Origin: an uncultured Oscillospiraceae bacterium
Lineage (GTDB): Bacteria; Bacillota; Clostridia; Oscillospirales; Acutalibacteraceae
Direction of reading: 5' to 3'
NCBI GenBank assembly: GCA_902496265.1
Contig: CABVAD010000026.1
Coordinates: forward strand, 1-9,864
Length of the DNA stretch: 9,864 nucleotides
Of the stretch, positions 1 through 6,287 are shown in pieces. Each line of letters starts with the position of its first letter. The stretch's first letter is position 1. Position numbers and translations under genes: made by a program. The notes under the pieces are model-generated. The model was not told the DNA's origin. It was given only the letters and a program-made list of their open reading frames with translations, and ran no database searches.

Positions 1-56
1 AAATTTAATTTTTTTAGATGTTCTACCGCGGACAACCTCATCATAGTATTTAGTGT

Positions 57-63
57 GAGGTGA
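57..63 (+). promoter_or_regulatory. Ribosome binding site that sets the TTG start of spoIIIAA
   Basis: GAGGTGA lies six bases before a TTG codon at 70. No ATG or GTG is equally well placed, so this site fixes the start. The 6-base sequence TGAGGT at 56-61 is the exact reverse complement of ACCTCA at 35-40. A transcript starting upstream of 35 could therefore fold with a 15-base loop and partly hide the site. The pairing is seen; any effect is inference. Confidence 0.75.
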
Positions 64-69
64 CAGACT

Positions 70-1005
70 TTGGATAAAACAGAAAGATTTGAAAGCGTAC
101 TTTACGGCGTTGCACCGAGAATAAGGGAGGTGCTTCGCGGACTTCCCGTGACCGTTAAGGGGAGCGCGGAGGAAATAAGACTGAGAGCGGGCTTGCCCGT
201 GGCGCTTACGGTAGGGGGAGAGACGGTGTTTATAAGGGAAAGCGGACAAACCTCCTTTATAATCACCCGCGACCTTTTAAGGGCGGAAAAGGACGACCTT
301 GAATTAAGCTTCAGGCTTCTCTGTAAAAGCTCGGTTTACGCCCACGAAAGGGAGCTTAAAAACGGATTTATTATGATGGAAAACGGTCACCGCGCGGGGG
401 TGTGCGGAACTCTCTCAGAGGGAGGAATTATGCACGATATAACCTCAATTAATATCCGAATTGCGCGGGAAATAATAGGCGCGGCAAACGATGTCGCAAG
501 GGAATATGACGGCGGCGGACTGCTTATAGCAGGGCCTCCGGGGAGCGGTAAAACCACAGTGCTCCGCGACCTTGTAAGACAGCTCTCAAGCGGGCTTTGC
601 GGACGAAACTACCGCGTTGCGGTAATCGACAGCCGCGGTGAAATCTCGGGCGGCATAGGCGGAAAAGCGGGCAACGATTTAGGCCCTGACAGCGATGTGC
701 TTTTAACGGCGGACAAGGCGGCGGGCATAGAAATGGCTGTGAGGACAATGTTCCCCGATATAGTCGCCTTTGACGAAATCGGCACAAAAGAGGAGCTTAA
801 AAGAGTAAGCGAAAGCTTTTGCGCGGGGGTCTCGGTAATAACTACCGCGCATATTGGCTGTGCGGAGGATTTAATGCGGAGAAACGTCACTTCGGCACTG
901 ATTGAGAGCGGCGCGGTGTCCAAGGTCGCCTTACTGCCCGCTGTTCACGGAGGAACTATAAGGCTTATCACAGTAAAGGAGCTTTGCCGTGGCTTGGCTG
1001 TTTAA
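70..1005 (+). CDS. spoIIIAA: Stage III sporulation protein AA, secretion-type ATPase
   Basis: This is the cytoplasmic ATPase of the SpoIIIA-SpoIIQ channel between mother cell and forespore. The family is related to type II/IV secretion ATPases and is thought to energise or assemble the complex at the mother-cell membrane. The 311-aa length is close to the family norm. A Walker A motif, GPPGSGKTT, sits at residues 155-163, and a Walker B-like stretch, DIVAFDEIG, at 230-238 with Asp235 and Glu236. The N-terminal half carries the usual region rich in charged residues before the nucleotide-binding core. The TTG start at 70 is supported by GAGGTGA at 57-63. It is the first gene of the operon, and its last 17 bases overlap spoIIIAB. 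In Bacillus the operon is under sigma-E; I could not find a convincing sigma-E promoter in the 69 bases upstream. Identification is firm from the motifs plus the seven genes that follow. Confidence 0.96.
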   Translation: MDKTERFESVLYGVAPRIREVLRGLPVTVKGSAEEIRLRAGLPVALTVGGETVFIRESGQTSFIITRDLLRAEKDDLELSFRLLCKSSVYAHERELKNGFIMMENGHRAGVCGTLSEGGIMHDITSINIRIAREIIGAANDVAREYDGGGLLIAGPPGSGKTTVLRDLVRQLSSGLCGRNYRVAVIDSRGEISGGIGGKAGNDLGPDSDVLLTADKAAGIEMAVRTMFPDIVAFDEIGTKEELKRVSESFCAGVSVITTAHIGCAEDLMRRNVTSALIESGAVSKVALLPAVHGGTIRLITVKELCRGLAV

Positions 1006-1444
1006 GTGCGTAGGACTTATAACAATTTTTTGCGCCTCTTCCCTCGCGGGCTTTCTGAAAGCCTTTGCCCTTAAAAAAAGGCATAAAAAGCTTTGCGGAA
1101 TATACCGTTCAATGTCCGATTTAAGGGAGCGCATACGAATGGGTATGGGAGAAACAGAGCGGCTGGTAGCGCTTTGCTTCGGCGAGGATACCGTAAGCCT
1201 TTCGGGCGGCAAAGCCGTAATTAATACTATGTATTTAGAGACGGCGGACGCCGCGTTTTTAGAGGAGTTTTTCCGCGACCTCGGTATGACAGACTCGGAG
1301 TCGGAGTGCGAGCGCATAGGACTTTATATGTCGATTACCGAGAAAAAATGCGGCGAGGCGGAGCAAAAATGCGGCGAGCTGTGCAGGCTTTACAGTACGC
1401 TCGGTGTTCTGTGCGGAATTTTTATATGTATATTCTTTTTGTAG
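989..1444 (+). CDS. spoIIIAB: Stage III sporulation protein AB
   Basis: A membrane component of the SpoIIIA channel, 151 aa (about 170 in Bacillus). A hydrophobic segment at residues 8-28 and a second at the extreme C-terminus, 138-151, flank a charged helical middle. This two-anchor layout is typical of SpoIIIAB, whose soluble domain has been compared with type II secretion GspF. The GTG start at 989 lies inside the end of spoIIIAA and is preceded by AAAGGAG at 975-981, seven bases away, so the overlap is probably real and translationally coupled. Near the C-terminus a 14-base direct repeat encodes KCGE twice (residues 120-130), just before the family-typical Leu-Gly-Val-Leu stretch. Identification rests on the layout, the tail and operon position. 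Confidence 0.93.
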   Translation: MAWLFKCVGLITIFCASSLAGFLKAFALKKRHKKLCGIYRSMSDLRERIRMGMGETERLVALCFGEDTVSLSGGKAVINTMYLETADAAFLEEFFRDLGMTDSESECERIGLYMSITEKKCGEAEQKCGELCRLYSTLGVLCGIFICIFFL

Positions 1445-1453
1445 GTGAAATAA

Positions 1454-1648
1454 ATGGACGTCGATTTTATTTTCAGAATAGCGGCGATTGGGATAATAGT
1501 TACGGTGCTTAATCTTGTGCTTGTCCGTTCGGGCAGGGAGGATCAGGCAATGCTTACCACCTTAGCGGGGCTTGTGGTGGTGCTCTTAATGATTGTAAAC
1601 GCGATTGCCGACCTTTTCACAACGGTTAAAAGCATCTTCGGGCTGTAA
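1454..1648 (+). CDS. spoIIIAC: Stage III sporulation protein AC
   Basis: A 64-aa integral membrane protein, close to the 68 aa known in Bacillus. Two hydrophobic segments, about residues 7-24 and 33-53, are joined by a short polar loop RSGREDQAM (25-33). That loop resembles the conserved Arg-x-Gly-(Arg/Lys)-x-(Asp/Glu) turn of the family. SpoIIIAC and SpoIIIAD are related small membrane proteins that probably form part of the channel's base in the mother-cell membrane. The ATG at 1454 follows AGGTGA at 1443-1448, which begins inside the stop codon of spoIIIAB. No sign of damage. Confidence 0.94.
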   Translation: MDVDFIFRIAAIGIIVTVLNLVLVRSGREDQAMLTTLAGLVVVLLMIVNAIADLFTTVKSIFGL

Positions 1649-1651
1649 ACA

Positions 1652-2038
1652 ATGGAAATATTTAAAATACTTGCAATCTGTCTTATTTCTGCCGTTCTGG
1701 CAATTGTTTTAAAACAGCAAAAGGGCGAATACGCCCTTATGGTGGCGCTGGCGGGCGGTGCGGTTGTTATACTTTACATTTTAAAGGGCGTTTTTGAGCC
1801 TATAGAATACATAAAAGCAAGGCTTTTAAGCTGCGGGGTTAAAACCGAATATTTCGCGGTAGCCCTGAAGGCGCTCGGAATCGGATATGTGACGGGCTTT
1901 ATTGCCGATACCTGCCGAGACAGCGGGCAGGCTTCCTTAGCCGCAAAGGCGGAGCTTGCCGGAAAGTGCGCGATATTTATTCTGTCCGTCCCACTTATAT
2001 CGGCGGTTTTAGAGACTGCTTTGGGCTTTTTGAAATAG
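1652..2038 (+). CDS. spoIIIAD: Stage III sporulation protein AD
   Basis: A 128-aa polytopic membrane protein (about 133 aa in Bacillus). Hydrophobic segments lie near residues 4-20, 28-46, 69-86 and 107-125. The block KALGIGYVTGF followed by DSGQASLAAKAELAGK (73-105) is the signature of this family, and the end VPLISAVLETALG also fits. The ATG is only three bases after the spoIIIAC stop, and I see no clear Shine-Dalgarno sequence. Translation therefore probably depends on ribosomes finishing spoIIIAC. Its job is inferred from family and operon: an inner-membrane part of the SpoIIIA channel. Confidence 0.95.
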   Translation: MEIFKILAICLISAVLAIVLKQQKGEYALMVALAGGAVVILYILKGVFEPIEYIKARLLSCGVKTEYFAVALKALGIGYVTGFIADTCRDSGQASLAAKAELAGKCAIFILSVPLISAVLETALGFLK

Positions 2039-2060
2039 AAGCAAAATTACGGAGAAAATT

Positions 2061-3206
2061 ATGAAAGCAGTAAGAATATTAAGGATTTTAATTCTGTGCA
2101 GTCTTTTGTCATTGGTGTTGCCTTTATACGCCGCGGCAGAGGAAAGCGGTTCTCCCGAGGAATTTTACGCCGAGCAGTACAAAAACAGCGGCGCACAGGA
2201 AATAGAGGACAATCTGCCCGATAAGACAAGGGAATATTTTGAAGACAACGGCATAGACCCCTCCGATTATAACTGGGTAAACTCGCTCTCCGCCGAAAGC
2301 GTGTTTAAGCATATATTCAACTTTATCGCATCGGGCGCAAAGGCACCGCTTAAGGCGGGAGCGGGAATAATCGCTATAATACTTATATCAGCGGGGCTTG
2401 GCTGTGTTGAAATTAAGAGCAGTGCAATGAATGCGGCTGTGTATGCTGCGGCGGCGGCCGCCGCCGCGGTGACAGCTGTTCCCGTTTCCTCCGTAATAAA
2501 CGCTTCGGTAAACGCCCTTCGGGGCACGGGGGTGTTTATGCTTTCCTTTATCCCTGTTTTCGCGGTTATCGTCGCCGCATCGGGCGCGGCTGTAACCGCC
2601 GCGTCTATGAGCGCCTTACTGCTTGCGGCGGCGGAGGGTGTAACCTATATTTCAAGCTTTGCGGTAGTTCCCTTAATGGGAGGATATCTGGCAATAGCTG
2701 TAAGCGGCGCGGTATCCCCCGCCATAAAAAAGTCGGGAATAGCCGAAACGGTTAAAAAGCTTGCCTTTTGGATAATGGCTTTTATCTCCGCCGTGTTTGT
2801 AGGAATTTTAGGTATTCAGACCGCGGTAAACGCCTCGGCGGATACCTTAGCCTCAAAAACCGCGAAGTTTATTATAGGCTCGTCAGTCCCCGTTGCGGGA
2901 GGAGTACTGTCCGAGGCGATAAACACCGTCACCGCCTCTATGGGGCTTTTAAAATCCTCTGTCGGGATTTACGGCGCGCTCGCCTGCGCGGTAACCCTGT
3001 TGCCGCTTGTAATCGAACTGCTTATCTGGCGGGCGGTACTGCTGATTTCCTCGGCGGTGTCGGAGCTTTTCTCTTTAGGCGGAATTGCGGGGCTGTTAAG
3101 GGCGGTGGACTCAATGATGTCGGTTTTAATAGGAATTATACTTCTTGTCGGGGCGATGTTTATAATTTCTCTCGCCGCCGTGGTTACGGGGGTGCGTGCG
3201 TCGTGA
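2061..3206 (+). CDS. spoIIIAE: Stage III sporulation protein AE
   Basis: The large polytopic membrane protein of the SpoIIIA channel, 381 aa (about 399 in Bacillus). It begins with a signal peptide: basic MKAVRILR, a Leu-rich core, then LYAAA with likely cleavage near residue 25. An acidic extracytoplasmic segment follows (27-75), then several long hydrophobic segments rich in Ala, Ile, Val and Gly up to the C-terminus. Eight consecutive Ala residues at 129-136 are encoded by a run that is itself a 20-base perfect GC palindrome (2448-2467). The ATG at 2061 follows GGAG at 2051-2054. The stop overlaps the GTG of spoIIIAF by four bases. The long hydrophobic frame is intact; family assignment is firm from size, signal peptide and operon position. 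Confidence 0.95.
   Translation: MKAVRILRILILCSLLSLVLPLYAAAEESGSPEEFYAEQYKNSGAQEIEDNLPDKTREYFEDNGIDPSDYNWVNSLSAESVFKHIFNFIASGAKAPLKAGAGIIAIILISAGLGCVEIKSSAMNAAVYAAAAAAAAVTAVPVSSVINASVNALRGTGVFMLSFIPVFAVIVAASGAAVTAASMSALLLAAAEGVTYISSFAVVPLMGGYLAIAVSGAVSPAIKKSGIAETVKKLAFWIMAFISAVFVGILGIQTAVNASADTLASKTAKFIIGSSVPVAGGVLSEAINTVTASMGLLKSSVGIYGALACAVTLLPLVIELLIWRAVLLISSAVSELFSLGGIAGLLRAVDSMMSVLIGIILLVGAMFIISLAAVVTGVRAS
2448..2467. repeat. Perfect 20-base all-GC palindrome inside spoIIIAE
   Basis: Ten bases on each side of a GGCC centre are exact complements, and every base is G or C. It encodes Ala residues 130-136 of SpoIIIAE, using GCG codons on the left arm and GCC codons on the right. It could fold as a very stable mRNA hairpin or extrude from DNA. 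It may be only a by-product of coding poly-Ala in a GCG/GCC-preferring genome. Confidence 0.85.
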
Positions 3207-3646
3207 GCGGTTTAACCTCATTTTTAACCTCCCTTTGCGCCGCCTGTGTTTTTATAGGAGCGGTACACCTTATATGTCCGGACGGCAATCTGGGAAAGCC
3301 CGTAAAGTATGTGTTAAGTCTTGTTTTTCTTGTGACGGTCATCTCGGCGGCGGGACTCTTAAAGGGCGGGATAAATACCGATATAAGCTTTGAAGCCTCG
3401 GCGGCAGTCTCGGACGAGGCGCTGAAAGCCGCGTCGGCAAGATATGTTTACGGGCAGGCGCTTAGAGCCTCCGAAATAAATTTTACCGAAATTACTGTTT
3501 GTACGGATAAAACCGAGGACGGCAGCATAGTAATTAGTAAAGTAATAATTTATTCGGACTGTGACAAGGAGAGAATACGCGCGGCGCTGGGCGGCGCGGC
3601 GGAAAATACAGAGGTAGAAATTGTAAATGAACGATGTGATAAATAG
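3203..3646 (+). CDS. spoIIIAF: Stage III sporulation protein AF
   Basis: A 147-aa membrane-anchored protein, shorter than the roughly 206 aa of Bacillus SpoIIIAF. Two membrane segments, about residues 6-24 and 36-54, flank the motif HLICPDGNLGKPVKYV (22-37); Cys-Pro-x-Gly followed by a lysine and a second helix is characteristic. The soluble part from about residue 60 is the region that in the family resembles ring-building modules. Its last helix-strand stretch (ERIRAALGG to TEVEIV) fits such a fold. I chose GTG at 3203 because it overlaps the spoIIIAE stop as GTGA, has a purine-rich GGGGGTG at 3188-3194, and gives a protein that starts just before the first membrane helix. The open frame runs further upstream, but that part is an overlap shadow of spoIIIAE. 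Confidence 0.92.
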   Translation: MSGLTSFLTSLCAACVFIGAVHLICPDGNLGKPVKYVLSLVFLVTVISAAGLLKGGINTDISFEASAAVSDEALKAASARYVYGQALRASEINFTEITVCTDKTEDGSIVISKVIIYSDCDKERIRAALGGAAENTEVEIVNERCDK

Positions 3647-4175
3647 GCTGACCGAAAAAATCAAAAATCCGAAGGTGCTTGTTGCGGCAGGACTTATCGG
3701 AATAGCCCTTATCTGTCTTTCTTCCTTTATAGGCGGCGGGAAAAGTTCGGAAAATAAGGTGCCGTCCGACGACAGCATAACCGCAGAGGAATACCGCGTT
3801 CAGCTTGAAGACAGCATCGGGGAAATCGTGAAAAGCATTACGGGCAGTAAAAGCGTAAAGGTGGTAATTACCCTTGAAAGCGGCATAAAATATTCCTATG
3901 CCGACATTAAGGAGGGCGTTTCGGCGGATAAAACCGAAAGCAACTCAAAAAGCACCAGCAGTGAGTTGAAGCAGACCTACATAACCGTCAAGACCGCCGA
4001 CGGCGGCGAGCAGGCTCTGCTTGTGACCGCCGAAATGCCCGAGGTGCGCGGCGTGGCGATTGTGTGCGAGGGAGGGGACGACGAGCAGATAAACGAGAAA
4101 ATTCAAAACGCCGTTACCGCGGCGCTTAACATAACATCAAAAAGAGTATACATAGCAGGAGGAAAAATCCAATGA
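3627..4175 (+). CDS. spoIIIAG: Stage III sporulation protein AG, ring-forming protein
   Basis: SpoIIIAG is anchored in the mother-cell membrane and, in Bacillus, oligomerises into a large ring in the intermembrane space through a fold shared with the YscJ/FliF secretion ring proteins. This copy is 182 aa (about 229 in Bacillus). A short cytoplasmic N-terminus is followed by one membrane segment at 17-37. A Ser/Lys-rich linker and an insertion-like, Ser/Thr-rich stretch (about 96-115) come next. The conserved C-terminal block PEVRGVAIVCEGG then leads to a helix and ITSKRVYI (138-176). The ATG at 3627 lies inside the end of spoIIIAF (20-base overlap), with GAGGT at 3611-3615 somewhat far upstream. 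Its stop overlaps the spoIIIAH start as ATGA. Confidence 0.95.
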   Translation: MNDVINRLTEKIKNPKVLVAAGLIGIALICLSSFIGGGKSSENKVPSDDSITAEEYRVQLEDSIGEIVKSITGSKSVKVVITLESGIKYSYADIKEGVSADKTESNSKSTSSELKQTYITVKTADGGEQALLVTAEMPEVRGVAIVCEGGDDEQINEKIQNAVTAALNITSKRVYIAGGKIQ

Positions 4176-4714
4176 AAAAAGGTAAGGTATTCGGAAAAAG
4201 TCAGATAGCCGTAACGGCGATGGTATTAGCCTTGGCGGCGGCGATATGGCTTAATATGAAATATACGCCGTCGTCGGGAAAGTATTTAGGCGAAGCGTCG
4301 TATGTGAATAACACAAGCTCGTCAGGCGGGGCGGTGCAGACCTCGGCTAAGGCGGAAGCTAAGGACGGAGACTATTTTGCCGAGACAAAAAAAGAGCGTG
4401 AAAAAGCACGCAAAGAGGCACAGGAGTTAATCAAGGAAACCCTTAAAAGCGATAAGCTTAACGATGAGGATAAAAAGTCCGCGGTTGCAAAAAGTGAGGA
4501 AATAGCGGGACGGATGGAAAGCGAAAGCAATATAGAAGCGCTCCTTAAGGCAAAGGGATTTGAAAAATCCCTCGCCGTTATCAGCGATACGGGAATAAGC
4601 GTTGTAGTAAAGTCCGAGGGACTGACCTCGGCGCAAACACTGCAAATTCAGGACATAATCACCTCGGAAACCAATATTCCGCTTTCTAATATTAAAATCG
4701 TACCTGTTAAATAA
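4172..4714 (+). CDS. spoIIIAH: Stage III sporulation protein AH, partner of SpoIIQ
   Basis: SpoIIIAH spans the mother-cell membrane once and, in the intermembrane space, binds SpoIIQ from the forespore to form the zipper and channel that support engulfment. This copy is 180 aa (about 218 in Bacillus). A basic start, then a membrane helix at 11-28, leads into a low-complexity linker. A long charged helix follows (about 66-118), beginning DYFAETKKEREKAR, which is typical of the family. The compact alpha/beta ring-building domain ends ... TNIPLSNIKIVPVK. The ATG is preceded by a perfect AGGAGG at 4157-4162, the strongest ribosome site in the operon, which may raise its yield over AG. No terminator follows it. 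Confidence 0.96.
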   Translation: MKKGKVFGKSQIAVTAMVLALAAAIWLNMKYTPSSGKYLGEASYVNNTSSSGGAVQTSAKAEAKDGDYFAETKKEREKARKEAQELIKETLKSDKLNDEDKKSAVAKSEEIAGRMESESNIEALLKAKGFEKSLAVISDTGISVVVKSEGLTSAQTLQIQDIITSETNIPLSNIKIVPVK

Positions 4715-4719
4715 AACTG

Positions 4720-4747
4720 TTGTGTTATTTGAAAAATGTGGTATAAT
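4720..4747 (+). promoter_or_regulatory. Extended -10 promoter for asp23
   Basis: TGGTATAAT at 4739-4747 is an extended -10 with a perfect TATAAT hexamer at 4742-4747. The -35 is weak: TTGTGT at 4720-4725 with a 16-base spacer, which is acceptable for extended -10 promoters. The start site would fall near 4753-4755, leaving a leader of about 28 bases with the ribosome site at 4771-4776. It lies in the 68-base gap after spoIIIAH, so asp23 can probably be expressed by sigma-A outside sporulation. Confidence 0.7.
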
Positions 4748-4770
4748 AAGCTTAAAGTATGTTGAAAAAC

Positions 4771-4776
4771 GGAGGT
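4771..4776 (+). promoter_or_regulatory. Ribosome binding site that fixes the asp23 start
   Basis: GGAGGT lies six bases before ATG at 4783. An in-frame ATG at 4759 is upstream of this site and has no ribosome site of its own. It also sits almost at the predicted transcription start. The site therefore favours the shorter protein. Confidence 0.85.
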
Positions 4777-4782
4777 ATATCC

Positions 4783-5130
4783 ATGGAAGATAACAAAACC
4801 GAGCTGTCCGTAAATACAGAGGTGCTCGAAAAAATGGCGGAGATTGCCGCAAAAGAGGTTGAAGGCGTGGCGGGTCTTTCAAAAAAGGCTATTGATTTAA
4901 AAGGAATCGTTAAGACCAAAAACGCTTTTAAGGGAGTTAAGGTTGAAAGCATTAACGGAGCTATCGAAATCAGCGTTTATATTTGCTTAAAGCAGAACGC
5001 CAAGGCAAGAGACGTCGCCGAAAAGGTACAGAGCAACATAAAGGATAAAATTCAGACTATGACAGGCAACGCGGTAACGCAGGTTAATGTAAACGTCGCG
5101 GATATTGAGATTGCACAAGAAGAGCAGTAA
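4783..5130 (+). CDS. Asp23/Gls24 family envelope stress response protein (YqhY-like)
   Basis: A small cytoplasmic protein of the Asp23/Gls24 family, 115 aa from the chosen start. Family features are the opening stretch of the form (I/L)xV(N/D)xEVLEKMAEIAAKEVEGV (about residues 8-29), the following GL motif, and a core of two strands around VKVESINGAIEISVYICL, then a helix KARDVAEKVQSNIKDKIQTMTG ending in VTQVNVNVADI. In Bacillus, the homologue YqhY lies beside accBC near spoIIIA and has been linked to control of acetyl-CoA carboxylase; elsewhere Asp23 proteins associate with the cell envelope through AmaP. Neither accBC nor amaP is seen here, so the exact job cannot be said. It has its own promoter and is closed by a strong hairpin. 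Confidence 0.9.
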   Translation: MEDNKTELSVNTEVLEKMAEIAAKEVEGVAGLSKKAIDLKGIVKTKNAFKGVKVESINGAIEISVYICLKQNAKARDVAEKVQSNIKDKIQTMTGNAVTQVNVNVADIEIAQEEQ

Positions 5131-5135
5131 ATTTT

Positions 5136-5177
5136 TTAGTCGGTAATGTTTTTCATTACCGACTAAGCTGTATTTTT
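5136..5177 (+). terminator. Probable intrinsic terminator after asp23
   Basis: A perfect 13-bp inverted repeat, 5136-5148 and 5154-5166, with a loop of five T. The arms read TTAGTCGGTAATG and its exact complement. The T-rich tract TATTTTTAT begins about five bases after the stem instead of directly, so termination may be incomplete. The position, six bases after the asp23 stop and before thioredoxin, fits a terminator for asp23 and for read-through from spoIIIA. On the minus strand the stem would be followed by A, not T, so it is not bidirectional. Confidence 0.75.
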
Positions 5178-5220
5178 ATCTGTTTTCTTCGGATAATAAA
5201 GCAGAAAGGATAGTGTAATT

Positions 5221-5529
5221 ATGTCAGTTATAAACTTAAACGAAGCAAATTTTGAAGCGGAGGTTTTGAACTCGGACAAGCCCGTTTTGGTGGACTTTTT
5301 TGCGGTTTGGTGCGGTCCGTGCAAAATGGTTTCTCCGATAATCGACGAGATAGCCGAGGAAAGGCAGGATATTAAGGTCTGCAAGGTAAATGTTGACGAG
5401 GCGCCGAGCCTTGCGGAGCGTTTTTCTGTTTCCTCGATACCGACCCTCGCTGTATTTAAAAACGGCAAGCTTGTACGAATTGAAACGGGAGCGCGACCGA
5501 AACCCGCTATACTTGCGCTTATTGACTGA
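5221..5529 (+). CDS. trxA: Thioredoxin
   Basis: A single-domain thioredoxin of 102 aa, the usual size. It reduces protein disulphides in the cytoplasm using electrons from thioredoxin reductase. The active site is VWCGPCK (29-35), with Cys31 and Cys34, preceded by VDFFA with the buried Asp25. The cis-proline loop is SIPT with Pro74, and the following strand and Gly-rich turn are intact. An extra Cys at residue 54 is not part of the active site. The ATG at 5221 follows AGAAAGGA at 5203-5210. It is the first gene after the hairpin and sits 29 bases before the phosphatase gene, so it probably leads a small operon. No convincing promoter is visible. The symbol is used for the family; several trx paralogues are common in Clostridia. 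Confidence 0.95.
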   Translation: MSVINLNEANFEAEVLNSDKPVLVDFFAVWCGPCKMVSPIIDEIAEERQDIKVCKVNVDEAPSLAERFSVSSIPTLAVFKNGKLVRIETGARPKPAILALID

Positions 5530-5558
5530 AAAATTCCTTAAATTAAGGTGACGTAAAA

Positions 5559-6284
5559 ATGAAGCTTTTAATAATCCGTCACGGCGACCCCGATTATACG
5601 GTTGATTCTCTTACCGAGAAGGGACGTATAGAGGCGGAGCTTTTAAAAAAGAGGCTCTTAAAGCAAGACATAAAAGACTTTTACTGTTCGCCCTTGGGAA
5701 GGGCAAGAGCGACAGCCGAGCCGACCTTAGCCTCTTTTGGAAAAGAGGCGGAAATCTGTCCGTGGTTAGAGGAGTTTACGGGGTATATTATCGACCCGAA
5801 AACGGGCGAAAAAAGAATACCGTGGGATTTAATGCCTGAATACTGGACTAAAGAGCCCGACTGTTTTGATAAGGATAAATGGCTTAACACCCCTCTTATG
5901 TCAAGCGGTAATGTTAAGGAAAAATACGCCGCGGCGGTAAGCGGAATAGACCGACTGCTTAAAAAATACGGCTATGTCCGCGAGGGGAATATTTACCGTG
6001 TAGAAAAGGAAAGCAGAGATACCGTAGCGCTTTTCTGCCATTTCGGGGTTGAGTGCGTACTGCTGTCGCATATTCTCAATATTTCGCCCGTCCAGCTGTG
6101 GCACGGCTTTGTCGCGCTTACCTCCTCGGTTACAACCCTTATCACCGAGGAGCGCGAGCAGGGGTTTGCTTATTTCCGCTGTTGCGGCTTTGGCGATATT
6201 TCCCACCTTTACGCGGGGAACGAGCCGCCCTCTTTTCAGGCGCGGTTTTGCGAAACCTATTCAAATTTTGACGAACGGCATTAA
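5559..6284 (+). CDS. Histidine phosphatase family protein
   Basis: A cytoplasmic phosphatase of the phosphoglycerate mutase-like histidine phosphatase superfamily, 241 aa. These enzymes transfer phosphate to a histidine. The motif RHG at 7-9 gives the nucleophile His8; SPLGRA (44-49) gives the supporting Arg48; Glu71 or Glu72 in WLEEF is the likely general acid; and CHFG at 160-163 gives the second His161. Between about 75 and 120 lies a Trp/Pro-rich insertion (IPWDLMPEYW and following) larger than in the short CobC/GpmB-type members. That part probably shapes the substrate pocket. The substrate cannot be told from sequence. The ATG at 5559 follows AAGGTGA at 5545-5551. The next gene starts three bases after its stop, so the two are likely co-translated. 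Confidence 0.9.
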   Translation: MKLLIIRHGDPDYTVDSLTEKGRIEAELLKKRLLKQDIKDFYCSPLGRARATAEPTLASFGKEAEICPWLEEFTGYIIDPKTGEKRIPWDLMPEYWTKEPDCFDKDKWLNTPLMSSGNVKEKYAAAVSGIDRLLKKYGYVREGNIYRVEKESRDTVALFCHFGVECVLLSHILNISPVQLWHGFVALTSSVTTLITEEREQGFAYFRCCGFGDISHLYAGNEPPSFQARFCETYSNFDERH

Positions 6285-6287
6285 CAT

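Noticed and set aside
8..15. T-rich tract at the left edge as the tail of a terminator for an upstream gene
   Set aside because: The hairpin that would precede it is outside the window, so it cannot be judged.
42..49. CATAGTAT as a sigma-E -10 element for spoIIIA
   Set aside because: It matches only six of the eight bases of the CATACAAT type, has no fitting -35 element at the right distance, and would leave a start site almost touching the ribosome site. The real promoter may be beyond the window.
524..1317. Three overlapping minus-strand frames opposite spoIIIAA and spoIIIAB
   Set aside because: Their compositions are skewed toward Pro, Arg, Ser and Cys, they have no good ribosome sites, and they lie opposite strongly supported genes.
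2768..3202. A long open frame reaching upstream of spoIIIAF inside spoIIIAE
   Set aside because: The stretch before 3203 is rich in Arg, Cys and Tyr in a way typical of a GC-rich gene read in the wrong frame. The spoIIIAE frame there gives good membrane segments. The GTG at 3203 overlaps the spoIIIAE stop in the usual way.
4729..4734. TTGAAA as the -35 for the asp23 promoter
   Set aside because: It is close to the consensus but only seven bases from the -10 hexamer, far too near for one promoter.
4759..4782. Earlier ATG at 4759 as the start of the Asp23-family protein
   Set aside because: It lies before the GGAGGT at 4771-4776 and close to the predicted transcription start, with no ribosome site of its own.
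5192..5197. GATAAT as a -10 element for thioredoxin
   Set aside because: It matches five of six bases, but no -35-like hexamer lies 16-18 bases upstream and there is no extended -10. It is too weak to call.
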